This document shows positions 1 through 7,583 of a DNA stretch of 64,000 nucleotides, piece after piece. Within the stretch, counting starts at the first letter, position 1; every line of letters starts with the position of its first letter. A program made the translations under genes and the position numbers. The DNA is from Salegentibacter echinorum (GTDB lineage: Bacteria > Bacteroidota > Bacteroidia > Flavobacteriales > Flavobacteriaceae), in contig NZ_FQVT01000001.1 in NCBI RefSeq assembly GCF_900129445.1, positions 434,001 through 498,000 on the forward strand. Reading direction: 5' to 3'. The notes under the pieces were generated by a model, which had not been told where the DNA came from, did not search any database, and saw only the letters and a program-made list of their open reading frames with translations.

Positions 1-700
1 TAAAAAGATCGTCACTAATTATGGCAAAATCGAAGGCAGAAAGCGCCTTGTGATATTCTTCCAGGTCAAAATACTGTTTTCCTATTTGGTGCCAGGCTAC
101 TTCACAGTAAGGATTTTTGTCCAGGTACATATTTAAGTATTCTATGGCCTGTGGTTTTTGATCCAGAAAATCGAAGCAGTACATAATATTGTACAATGCT
201 GAAAAATCCTCTTCATCGGCTTCCAGGCATTTCATAAAACTGAATTTGGCCTTCTCAAAATTCTCCAAAAACAAATACTCCATGCCAATTAGGGAATACA
301 CCTCGGCAGGATCTGGAGTGATATCTAAAGCCAGATTTAAAGCAGCGATTGCCTGGGCATGTTGGTCTCGTTTAGAAAGGATTTGCGCCTTTTGGATATA
401 AACCTCCTCATTAGAAGATTCTAATTCCTGCAACTCGGTAAGCATGGTTTCAGCAGCATCTAGCTTATCTTCAAAAACCAGGATTTCTATCTTAAAAAGT
501 TTAAGATTTACAGAGTCTGGATGCTGGGTAAGTCCTAATTTTACCGCCTTTTTTGCCAGTGCAAATTTTCCATTTTCCAGATAATAATGAATAATATCTT
601 CAAACTCCATCGAATCAAAGAATAAAACATCATTGGTTTTAAGCATAGATTCGAAGCGCGCGAGAGAGAAATTGTTTTCGTCGTTATGGCTTAAATGCAT
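1..700 (-). CDS. Tetratricopeptide-repeat protein, 3' part missing (window edge)
   Basis: An open frame reads on the minus strand from an ATG at 700 and is still open at base 1, so only about the first 233 codons are visible. After about 65 residues the protein becomes a run of helical repeats of roughly 34 residues, with typical TPR spacing of A, L, Y and G (repeats near 98-131, 132-165, 166-199 and 200-233). There is no signal peptide, so it is probably a cytoplasmic scaffold. It lies upstream of nothing in its own direction inside the window, and the aminotransferase behind it is on the same strand. TPR proteins bind other proteins; the partner cannot be told from this sequence. Confidence 0.85.
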   Translation of the reverse strand, partial: MHLSHNDENNFSLARFESMLKTNDVLFFDSMEFEDIIHYYLENGKFALAKKAVKLGLTQHPDSVNLKLFKIEILVFEDKLDAAETMLTELQELESSNEEVYIQKAQILSKRDQHAQAIAALNLALDITPDPAEVYSLIGMEYLFLENFEKAKFSFMKCLEADEEDFSALYNIMYCFDFLDQKPQAIEYLNMYLDKNPYCEVAWHQIGKQYFDLEEYHKALSAFDFAIISDDLF

Positions 701-786
701 ACGTTATGAATTACCGGATTTCTACATTATTAATTTAAAAATCAAAATGAATGAATTTCCGGAAGTTTAAAATTGTTGTTAACAAA

Positions 787-1986
787 CTAATCAACAGCTT
801 TTTCTTGCTTTATGATATCGTTTAATACGTCAATAATGATGCCACAGCCCTCTTTTATTTCAGCATTAGAAATAGTTAGGGGAGGGGTAATCCTTACTGC
901 TTTTTGTTCGAATAAAAGCCAGAAAAGAATAAGACCTTTTTCCTTACATTTTAAGATTAATTTATTGGCTATTTCTTCTGAAGAAGCAATAATAGCAAGC
1001 ATTAAGCCTTTGCCGCGGACTTCAGAAATTAGCGGGTGCACCAGTAATTTTCTAAAGAGTTTTTCTTTCTCAAGACTTTCTGTCATAAGTCCAGAAGTGG
1101 TGATTTCTCGTAAAGTTGCCAGAGCTGAAGCAGCAATCACGGGATTTCCCCCAAAGGTCGTAATATGTCCCATTTTTGGCCGGTCTGAAAGGCTGTCCAT
1201 GATTTTCGATGATGCAGCAAAAGCACCAATGGGCATACCGCCACCCATTCCTTTTCCCAAAGCGACAATGTCTGGAACCACATTAAAATTTTGAAACCCG
1301 AAGAGTTTTCCCGTCCTGCCAAATCCCGGCTGAATTTCATCTAAAATCAATAAAGCGCCAACTTCTTCGCAACGTTGTTTTACGGCTTCTAAATAATTAT
1401 GCTCCGGAAAGATAAATCCTGCGCCTCCCTGGATGCTTTCCAAAACTACCGCGGCAGTATTTTTGGTGATTTTTCGCAGATCTTCCTTTTCGTTGAAGTT
1501 AATAAAGGAAATTCCTCCCAGGAGTGGTCTAAATGGTTTTTGACGCTCCTCAAAATCCATTAAACTTAGAGAACCCATGGTGTTGCCGTGATAGGCTTTT
1601 CTGGCCGCAATAATTTCGGCCCGGCCGGTGTAGCGCCGTGCCAGTTTTATAGCGCCTTCAATAGCCTCGGTACCAGAATTGGTGAGATAAGTTTTCTCTA
1701 AAGGTTTTGGGAAATGTTGCGCGAGTAATTTGGTTAAAGCAACCGCCGGTTCCTGGGCATATTCTCCATAAACCATCACGTGCAGGTATTTCTCTGCTTG
1801 TTCCTTTATAGCCTGTACCACTTTGGGATGACAATGCCCAAGACTACAGGCGGAAACGCCGGCTACAAAATCCAGGTGTTTCTTCCCATCGGTGGTATAA
1901 ATATACGTTCCTTGTGCTCGTTCTACTTCCAGGCCTAAAGGATGAGGTGTGGTTTGTGCCTGGTATTTTATAAAATCTTTCTTCAT
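787..1986 (-). CDS. Class III PLP-dependent aminotransferase (acetylornithine/ornithine aminotransferase type)
   Basis: This is a fold-type I aminotransferase of about 399 residues, the usual length of the ArgD/ornithine aminotransferase subgroup. It shows NSGTEA near residues 103-108 (PLP phosphate binding), the DE pair of LILDEIQPGFGRTG near 216-217, and the Schiff-base lysine in LGKGMGGG near 245. The frame is open to an ATG at 2040, but family proteins start at the ATG at 1986 (MKKDFIKYQ), which has a purine-rich AGAAGGA-like stretch upstream. It follows the OstA-like gene closely on the same strand, so the two may be co-transcribed. No arginine-biosynthesis genes are nearby, so the exact substrate is open. 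Confidence 0.88.
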   Translation of the reverse strand: MKKDFIKYQAQTTPHPLGLEVERAQGTYIYTTDGKKHLDFVAGVSACSLGHCHPKVVQAIKEQAEKYLHVMVYGEYAQEPAVALTKLLAQHFPKPLEKTYLTNSGTEAIEGAIKLARRYTGRAEIIAARKAYHGNTMGSLSLMDFEERQKPFRPLLGGISFINFNEKEDLRKITKNTAAVVLESIQGGAGFIFPEHNYLEAVKQRCEEVGALLILDEIQPGFGRTGKLFGFQNFNVVPDIVALGKGMGGGMPIGAFAASSKIMDSLSDRPKMGHITTFGGNPVIAASALATLREITTSGLMTESLEKEKLFRKLLVHPLISEVRGKGLMLAIIASSEEIANKLILKCKEKGLILFWLLFEQKAVRITPPLTISNAEIKEGCGIIIDVLNDIIKQEKAVD

Positions 1987-2060
1987 CAACTTGTCCTTCT
2001 TCTGCTTCCGGTTTACTCGATAGTCGATATTTACCCCCATAGGGATTGTCTCCAGGTGGT

Positions 2061-3809
2061 TTATTTTTCTTCTTCGCTCTTTAGTTTCTGCGGCTCTTTT
2101 AGCTGCGGAATACTATCTTTCTCTCTGTTCTTGAGATCATCTGGCTTTAAGCGTGATTTTTCATTCAGCAGCATATCTTCTCCTTCTTCCCGTTCATCAA
2201 AGAAATCATTCTGCTCTTCCGGCAGGGGAATACCTTCAATTTTAATTAATTCCGGTTCCGGCTGGCCTTTAAAGAGGTCCTGTTTGGTAAGTATGCGCTC
2301 GTCGCCACGCCAATTAAAACCTATTAATTTCCGGGCATTTATAGGGAAATCCTCTTCCGGGGTAAGGTCTCCATCTACATTATTGTAATAATAAATATCA
2401 TCTATTTGCCGGTCACTAAACAGTATTTTAATAGAACTGGACAGGGTTTTATTAATGCCAATAAGTTCTTTTTCGCTATTCCTACTATAATATAAGGTCT
2501 CGGTATTTTTGTTAATATCTACCTGGTAGAGTTCGTTATTTTCAAATAGTCCAACCAAATCCTGACCTTTCACCTGGTTGTAGCCCTTTATACTGTCCTT
2601 TTGTATTAAAAACGCATTATTAAAAACCCTTAAGGAATCTAATTGTTCAGTCCTGGTATTGCTTTGCAAATGAATAGTGTCGCCCGTCATTTGACTCAAC
2701 CCAGACCATAAAACAGGGCTTCGTCGCACTTCTATGGAAGAAACCGGGCCAGAGTTGAGATTGATCATTTGGGTAAGCCCCGTAGCCTGGTTAATATGCA
2801 CCGAATCACTTTTTCCGCTCATATTGCTTTTATAAAGCCTAACATCATAAAATCCCCTAATAATTCGTTTTTCCGGTTTGCCGGTAATCATAATCGTATC
2901 GCTGTGTATAAAAAGCGAATCTTTATCCTGCACGCTGGCAGCCACAGCTTTTTTAGTAATAAATACCGAATCATTTTCTTTAAATACTTCGGCATAATGC
3001 CCGGTGACCACACTTTCATTAATTGTATCAATCACCTCAATATTATTGGTTGCCGAAGCAAAATTGGTATTTCGGTTAAAGTACATACTATCACCTTTTA
3101 CCGTGCGATTGTCATAATCTATCCTGGAGTTTTTTACAAAATATCCCGTATCCCCGCGGGTATCATAAAAGCCCCGTTCGCAATACACGGTGCTGCTTTC
3201 GCTTTCTATAGTAGAGGGGCCGTAAAGATAGGCGTGGCCAGTTTCACCATAAAAATCCAGTTGCTCTGAAGTAATTACATACTCGGGATTGGTTAATTTT
3301 ACTTCAGAAACGAAGGAATATTTATCCTTTTCTAAAAAATACCTTCCAATATTACTGGTAATAACCCCGCCGGTATCTATTACTTTCCCGCCACTCCTGT
3401 AGTAAGCCTGTTGTTTTAGTCGGTCAAAAAATAAGGTGTCGGTTTTAAGCGTCGTTTGAGGTCGTTGCATCACTACCTGCCCACTGGCAAAAGCAAATTG
3501 GGTATCCCCATTGTATTCGGCATATTTACTTTCCATACTCACGGTGTCTCCCTGTTGCATCCTCACATTGCCATAAGCCTTAAAAAAGTTTTCCTGGTCG
3601 TAATGAATGGCCTGGTCACACCAAATTTCGATGCCTTCGTGAATAAAATGAACTTGATTTTGAACTTTACTAAGTACAATTGCACCGGGATACTTCTCTT
3701 CGTTTTTTACAGTACGGTCACTGGTATAGTCTATTTTTTTGCCTTCCTGAGAAAAAAGGGAGGCATTGCAAACCAGGTAAAGCAAGATTAAAAGGAGGAG
3801 TTTTCTCAA
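2061..3809 (-). CDS. OstA-like (LptA/LptD N-terminal family) LPS-transport protein
   Basis: This 582-residue exported protein begins with a clear signal peptide (residues 1-20, ending LFSQ). It is followed by many beta-strand units built on phrases such as 'YGNVRMQQGDTVSMESKYAEYNG', characteristic of the OstA/LptA jelly-roll family that bridges LPS from inner to outer membrane. The last 60 residues are charged and proline-rich. In Bacteroidota these large OstA-like proteins are thought to do the periplasmic part of lipid A or LPS transport. The start codon is TTG: the only in-frame codons between it and the upstream stop are ATA, AAA, TTT, TTC and GGT, and starting here gives an intact signal peptide. 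Confidence 0.82.
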   Translation of the reverse strand: MRKLLLLILLYLVCNASLFSQEGKKIDYTSDRTVKNEEKYPGAIVLSKVQNQVHFIHEGIEIWCDQAIHYDQENFFKAYGNVRMQQGDTVSMESKYAEYNGDTQFAFASGQVVMQRPQTTLKTDTLFFDRLKQQAYYRSGGKVIDTGGVITSNIGRYFLEKDKYSFVSEVKLTNPEYVITSEQLDFYGETGHAYLYGPSTIESESSTVYCERGFYDTRGDTGYFVKNSRIDYDNRTVKGDSMYFNRNTNFASATNNIEVIDTINESVVTGHYAEVFKENDSVFITKKAVAASVQDKDSLFIHSDTIMITGKPEKRIIRGFYDVRLYKSNMSGKSDSVHINQATGLTQMINLNSGPVSSIEVRRSPVLWSGLSQMTGDTIHLQSNTRTEQLDSLRVFNNAFLIQKDSIKGYNQVKGQDLVGLFENNELYQVDINKNTETLYYSRNSEKELIGINKTLSSSIKILFSDRQIDDIYYYNNVDGDLTPEEDFPINARKLIGFNWRGDERILTKQDLFKGQPEPELIKIEGIPLPEEQNDFFDEREEGEDMLLNEKSRLKPDDLKNREKDSIPQLKEPQKLKSEEEK

Positions 3810-3879
3810 ACCGAAAAATTTTATTCAAAAGTAATTAAAATTTAGCTGAATAAAATTGCCAAAATCCAGAGATCATAAC

Positions 3880-3923
3880 TTTGATTTTTATGCAGTTTTT
3901 ACATTTGTAAATTGATAAAACTG
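3880..3923 (+). promoter_or_regulatory. Candidate promoter and inverted repeat upstream of the ferritin-like genes
   Basis: TACATTTG at 3900-3907 matches the Bacteroidota -7 element TAnnTTTG. A TTTG at 3880-3883 lies 16 nt upstream, shorter than the usual 19. The -7 box sits inside an inverted repeat with arms GCAGTTTT (3892-3899) and AAAACTGC (3917-3924), which could bind a dimeric regulator. The leader to the ATG at 4072 would be about 160 nt. Confidence 0.4.
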
Positions 3924-4071
3924 CTTGTTGAATGCTTTAAAAATGCCTTTTGTAGATAAATTCACAAGAATTAAGACAGAAAAAGCTTTTCTTTAGAAAA
4001 CTTTAACTTCGATTAAAAAACCAGAACGCTTAATGCTGCGTAAGTTTACCAAAGAACTAAAAATTTAAATT

Positions 4072-4863
4072 ATGAAAAAACCAGTTAAGGTAGAGTTTAG
4101 TGGGAATTCCACTAAAGACGACAAAAGAAATTCGAGGAGGAGATTTATTAAACTTGGAGGCTTAGCATTCGCAGGCTCCAGTTTTCTAATGTACTCCTGT
4201 AGTGATGATGATGATTTGCCAGGCCCAAAACCGCCCGAACCAGGAGATGATGTTTTTGATCTTGGTGCAGGTAATCTTGGTGTTCTTAACTATGCTTACG
4301 CTTTAGAACAATTGGAAACCGCATTTTACAAAGAAGTAAGAGAAGGTGGTTACTATGCTGGAGCAGATGATAATGAAAAGCAGATTATGGACGATCTTTA
4401 TTATCACGAATCTATACATAGTGCTTTCTTTAAAACTGCTATTACAGCCGCAGTTGGAGAAGGAAATGAAGATAAAGTTTTACCAGATGTTGAATTCGAT
4501 TTTTCAAGCGTAGATTTTGATGATAGAATGGCTGTCCTTTCAACTTCTCTTTTATTGGAAGATACCGGTGTTTCTGCCTTTAATGGTGCCGGGAAATTAA
4601 TTGATGTAGATGCAGAATTAGGAGGCACTTACTTATTAATTGCAGGAAAAATTGTTTCTGTGGAAGCCAGACATGCTTCGGCAATTGCAGATTTAATGGA
4701 ACCAAATACCACTGCATTTGCCAGAGATGAAGTACTTGTTGATGTTGGTGGTTCAGGAAAAGCTTATGACAAAGCTACTCCGCCGGCAGATGTACTTTCT
4801 GCAGTAGTTAACACAGGATTTGTGAAGACAGAGTTTACTGCAAATGAATTGCCTACCGAGTAA
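4072..4863 (+). CDS. Ferritin-like domain protein, Tat-exported lipoprotein
   Basis: This 263-residue protein starts with a twin-arginine signal (SRRRFIKLGG near 22-31) running into a lipobox-like LMYSC, so it is predicted to be exported folded and lipid-anchored. The mature part begins with an Asp-rich linker. It is then a four-helix ferritin-like domain (Ferritin_2 type) with carboxylate and His pairs in the expected places: ALEQLETAFY, YHESIHSAFF, LLEDTGVSAF and SVEARHASAI. These fit a di-metal site. The second ferritin-like gene follows after 36 bp, and the two are diverged paralogues likely made from one transcript. The cellular role of this extracytoplasmic family is not established; metal oxidation or peroxide handling is only an inference. 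Confidence 0.85.
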   Translation: MKKPVKVEFSGNSTKDDKRNSRRRFIKLGGLAFAGSSFLMYSCSDDDDLPGPKPPEPGDDVFDLGAGNLGVLNYAYALEQLETAFYKEVREGGYYAGADDNEKQIMDDLYYHESIHSAFFKTAITAAVGEGNEDKVLPDVEFDFSSVDFDDRMAVLSTSLLLEDTGVSAFNGAGKLIDVDAELGGTYLLIAGKIVSVEARHASAIADLMEPNTTAFARDEVLVDVGGSGKAYDKATPPADVLSAVVNTGFVKTEFTANELPTE

Positions 4864-4899
4864 TTAATTTTCCATTTACTAATTTCAAAAAAAGACATT

Positions 4900-5730
4900 A
4901 TGAGTTTTATAAAATTTCTAGATAAGCTTTCTGATGAGAAAGCATTGAATGCAAAAGGTTCCAGAAGGGAATCGCTTAAACAGTTTAAAGACTTTGGAAA
5001 AGGTGCGGCTATTGCTTCCATTCCTTTTGGTCTTGCGGCTACCAGTAATAAAGCTAAAGCAGCAACTTCTTCTATGGCTGCAGCTGCTTTTCAAGCCGAC
5101 TCTACAGCTGTTTTAAACTTCGCACTAACTTTGGAATATTTAGAGAAAGAGTTCTATAATATTGCCGTAGATACAGATGGGTTAATCCCAGCCGAGACTA
5201 AAGATGTGTTTGCGCAAATTTCCAAGCACGAAGATAGTCACGTTGCATTTCTAAAGGCTGCTTTGGGAGATGCTGCAATAGCTAAACCAACTTTCGATTT
5301 TACCGGTGGACCCGGTGGATTAAGTTTAGATACTTTTAGTAATTATCAAACTTTCTTAGCTCTTTCACAAGGATTTGAAGATACCGGCGTAAGAGCTTAT
5401 AAAGGTCAGGCAGGAGCTTTGGCCAATGATAATGCACTTTTAGAATATGCGCTGCAAATTCATTCGGTAGAAGCAAGACATGCTTCTAAAGTAAGAAGGC
5501 TAAGAGGAGAAAAAGGATGGATCACAGGTACAGAAAATACGCTACCAGAGCCATTTGCTCCTATTTATGCCGGGGAAGACAATACAGTGCAGGGTGGAGT
5601 AGATCTTGCCGGTATGTTCCCAGATCTTGGTGGAAATAATGCCGTTACAGAAGCTTTCGACGAGCCATTAACCATGGACGAGGTAAAAGCTATCGCCGGA
5701 TTCTTCATCGTTCCTCCGGAAGAAGATTAG
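4900..5730 (+). CDS. Ferritin-like domain protein, probably Tat-exported
   Basis: A 276-residue paralogue of the preceding gene with the same ligand set: LTLEYLEKEFY, KHEDSHVAFL, GFEDTGVRAY and SVEARHASKV. The N-terminus carries SRRESLKQF followed by a weakly hydrophobic stretch and a possible AKA-A cleavage site near residue 55, so it resembles a Tat signal without the usual Phe and without a lipobox. One partner therefore looks membrane-anchored and the other free in the periplasm. It is followed directly by a strong terminator at 5761. Function is unknown beyond the ferritin-like fold. Confidence 0.83.
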   Translation: MSFIKFLDKLSDEKALNAKGSRRESLKQFKDFGKGAAIASIPFGLAATSNKAKAATSSMAAAAFQADSTAVLNFALTLEYLEKEFYNIAVDTDGLIPAETKDVFAQISKHEDSHVAFLKAALGDAAIAKPTFDFTGGPGGLSLDTFSNYQTFLALSQGFEDTGVRAYKGQAGALANDNALLEYALQIHSVEARHASKVRRLRGEKGWITGTENTLPEPFAPIYAGEDNTVQGGVDLAGMFPDLGGNNAVTEAFDEPLTMDEVKAIAGFFIVPPEED

Positions 5731-5760
5731 TAAAACAAATTTTCTAAGTTTTTGTTACAA

Positions 5761-5793
5761 AAAAAAGCCGTTTCATTTCGAAACGGCTTTTTG
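5761..5793. terminator. Bidirectional rho-independent terminator
   Basis: A perfect 13-bp stem (AAAAAGCCGTTTC and its complement) around a 5-nt loop, with A-tract and T-tract on both sides. It lies between the convergent ferritin-like pair and purA and should serve both. Confidence 0.9.
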
Positions 5794-5814
5794 AATTTTA
5801 TAATATTTATGCTC

Positions 5815-7086
5815 TTATCGCTGAATAGTTTGTGTTCTATCTGGCCCTACAGAAACTACTTTGATTGGAATTTCCAATTCTTTCTCTAAAAATTCTACAT
5901 AGTCGTTAAATTCTTTTGGCAGCTCTTCAGCCTTCGTCATACCTGTAAGATCTGCTGCCCAACCTTTAATTTCAGTATAAACCGGACTGATATTTTCTGG
6001 TTCAATATTGTAAGGCAGGTGTTTAATTTCTTCTCCTTTATACTTATAGGCGGTACAAACTTTAAGAGTTTTAAAGCCGCTAAGCACATCACCCTTCATC
6101 ATAATTAACTGTGTGATGCCGTTTACTTCTACCGCATATTTTAAAGCAACGAGGTCTAACCATCCACATCTACGGGCACGGCCGGTTGTAGCGCCAAATT
6201 CGTTACCTACGCGGCCCATGGTTTCACCATCTTCGTCAAAGAGCTCGGTAGGGAAGGGGCCACTACCCACGCGGGTTGTGTAGGCCTTAAAGATACCAAA
6301 AGCTTCTCCAATTTTGTTTGGGGCAATGCCAAGCCCGGTACAGGCTCCGGCAGCTGTAGTGGTTGAGGAAGTTACAAAAGGATAAGTGCCAAAGTCTATA
6401 TCGAGCAGTGATCCCTGCGCTCCTTCAGCCAAAACTGTTTTTCCTTCCTTTTGCACTTCATGTAAATAAGCTTCACTATCTATAAAAGTGAGTTCTTTTA
6501 AGGTTTCAATGGCATCAAAGAATTCCGTTTCCATTTCAGCCAGATCATATTGAACATCTACATTGTAGAATTTGATCATTTTTTGATGCTTATCGGCTAA
6601 AGTTCTGTATTTATCTTTCCAGTTATCCATTTCCAGATCGCCAACCCGAATCCCGTTCCTGCCGGTTTTGTCCATATAAGTTGGGCCAATTCCTTTTAAG
6701 GTAGAACCTATTTTGGCTTTTCCTTTAGAAGTTTCAGAAGCGGCATCTAAAAGCCGGTGTGTTGGCAAAATAAGATGGGCTTTACGCGAAATGAGTAACT
6801 TAGTTTTATAATCTATATTGTTATTGCTAAGGTTGTCCAGTTCTTTCTTAAAGATCACCGGATCTATTACCACGCCATTTCCTACCAAATTTACGGTGTC
6901 GTCGTGAAAAATGCCCGAAGGAATCGTGTGGAGTACGTGTTTTTGTCCGTCAAATTCAAGAGTGTGTCCTGCGTTGGGACCGCCCTGAAATCTCGCAATA
7001 ATGTCGTAATTAGAGGTGAGTACATCAACAATTTTTCCTTTGCCTTCGTCACCCCATTGGAGACCGAGTAGTAAATCTACCGCCAT
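5815..7086 (-). CDS. purA: Adenylosuccinate synthetase
   Basis: This 423-residue enzyme joins IMP and aspartate using GTP, the first committed step from IMP to AMP. The GTP-binding loop GDEGKGK lies at residues 12-18. Family signatures include the early NAGHT in QGGPNAGHTL, GIGPTYMDKTGRNG in the first half, and TTGRARRCGWLDL in the last third. Length matches the family. It is the last gene of a minus-strand cluster with a Fur-family regulator (12-bp gap) and RelA/SpoT. PurA is a known target of (p)ppGpp inhibition in other bacteria, so the link to the alarmone enzyme may be functional; that part is inference. Confidence 0.97.
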   Translation of the reverse strand: MAVDLLLGLQWGDEGKGKIVDVLTSNYDIIARFQGGPNAGHTLEFDGQKHVLHTIPSGIFHDDTVNLVGNGVVIDPVIFKKELDNLSNNNIDYKTKLLISRKAHLILPTHRLLDAASETSKGKAKIGSTLKGIGPTYMDKTGRNGIRVGDLEMDNWKDKYRTLADKHQKMIKFYNVDVQYDLAEMETEFFDAIETLKELTFIDSEAYLHEVQKEGKTVLAEGAQGSLLDIDFGTYPFVTSSTTTAAGACTGLGIAPNKIGEAFGIFKAYTTRVGSGPFPTELFDEDGETMGRVGNEFGATTGRARRCGWLDLVALKYAVEVNGITQLIMMKGDVLSGFKTLKVCTAYKYKGEEIKHLPYNIEPENISPVYTEIKGWAADLTGMTKAEELPKEFNDYVEFLEKELEIPIKVVSVGPDRTQTIQR

Positions 7087-7098
7087 GAAAATAGTAAG

Positions 7099-7554
7099 TT
7101 AGTTGGTTGTTTTTTTATTGCCGTAAAAATATAACGAATGTTTGTTAATTTCAATATCAAACACTTCTTCTATAGTTTTTTTTATCGATTGAATGCGTGG
7201 GTCACAAAACTCGATCACTTCCCCGGTATCGGTTAATATTACATGATCGTGCTGCCTGTCAAAATAAGACTTTTCATATTGTGCCTGGTTTTGCCCAAAC
7301 TGGTGCTTTCTAACCAATCCGCATTCCAGTAATAATTCAATAGTATTGTATAAAGTAGCCCTGCTTACCCGGTATTTTTTATTCTTCATGTTAATATAAA
7401 GCGACTCGATATCAAAATGATCGTCATTATTATAAACCTCCTGAAGAATAGCAAAACGCTCGGGAGTTTTTCTATGTCCTTTTTCCTCCAAATACTTGGT
7501 AAAGACGTTTTTAACTACGGCTTGATCGTTTTTATTTACAACTTTTTTGCTCAT
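7099..7554 (-). CDS. Fur-family transcriptional regulator lacking the structural Cys pairs
   Basis: A 151-residue protein with the Fur winged helix (residues about 15-90, including [13 protein letters not shown] and [14 protein letters not shown]) and the start of the dimerisation domain with [10 protein letters not shown]. At the place where Fur and PerR carry CxxC zinc motifs it reads [15 protein letters not shown], so the structural zinc site is largely gone, and the C-terminus is short. It may sense something other than iron, or work with a minimal metal site. It sits 29 bp downstream of RelA/SpoT and 12 bp upstream of purA, so it is probably co-transcribed with both. Confidence 0.88.
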   Translation of the reverse strand: MSKKVVNKNDQAVVKNVFTKYLEEKGHRKTPERFAILQEVYNNDDHFDIESLYINMKNKKYRVSRATLYNTIELLLECGLVRKHQFGQNQAQYEKSYFDRQHDHVILTDTGEVIEFCDPRIQSIKKTIEEVFDIEINKHSLYFYGNKKTTN

Positions 7555-7583
7555 AATTTAATGTAGCTTACAAAGATATGGGA

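Noticed and set aside
1137-1340. 67-aa minus-strand frame within the aminotransferase
   Set aside because: Same strand but another frame of a well-supported gene.
2769-3269. 166-aa plus-strand open frame
   Set aside because: Antisense to the OstA-like gene, with no recognisable domain or promoter.
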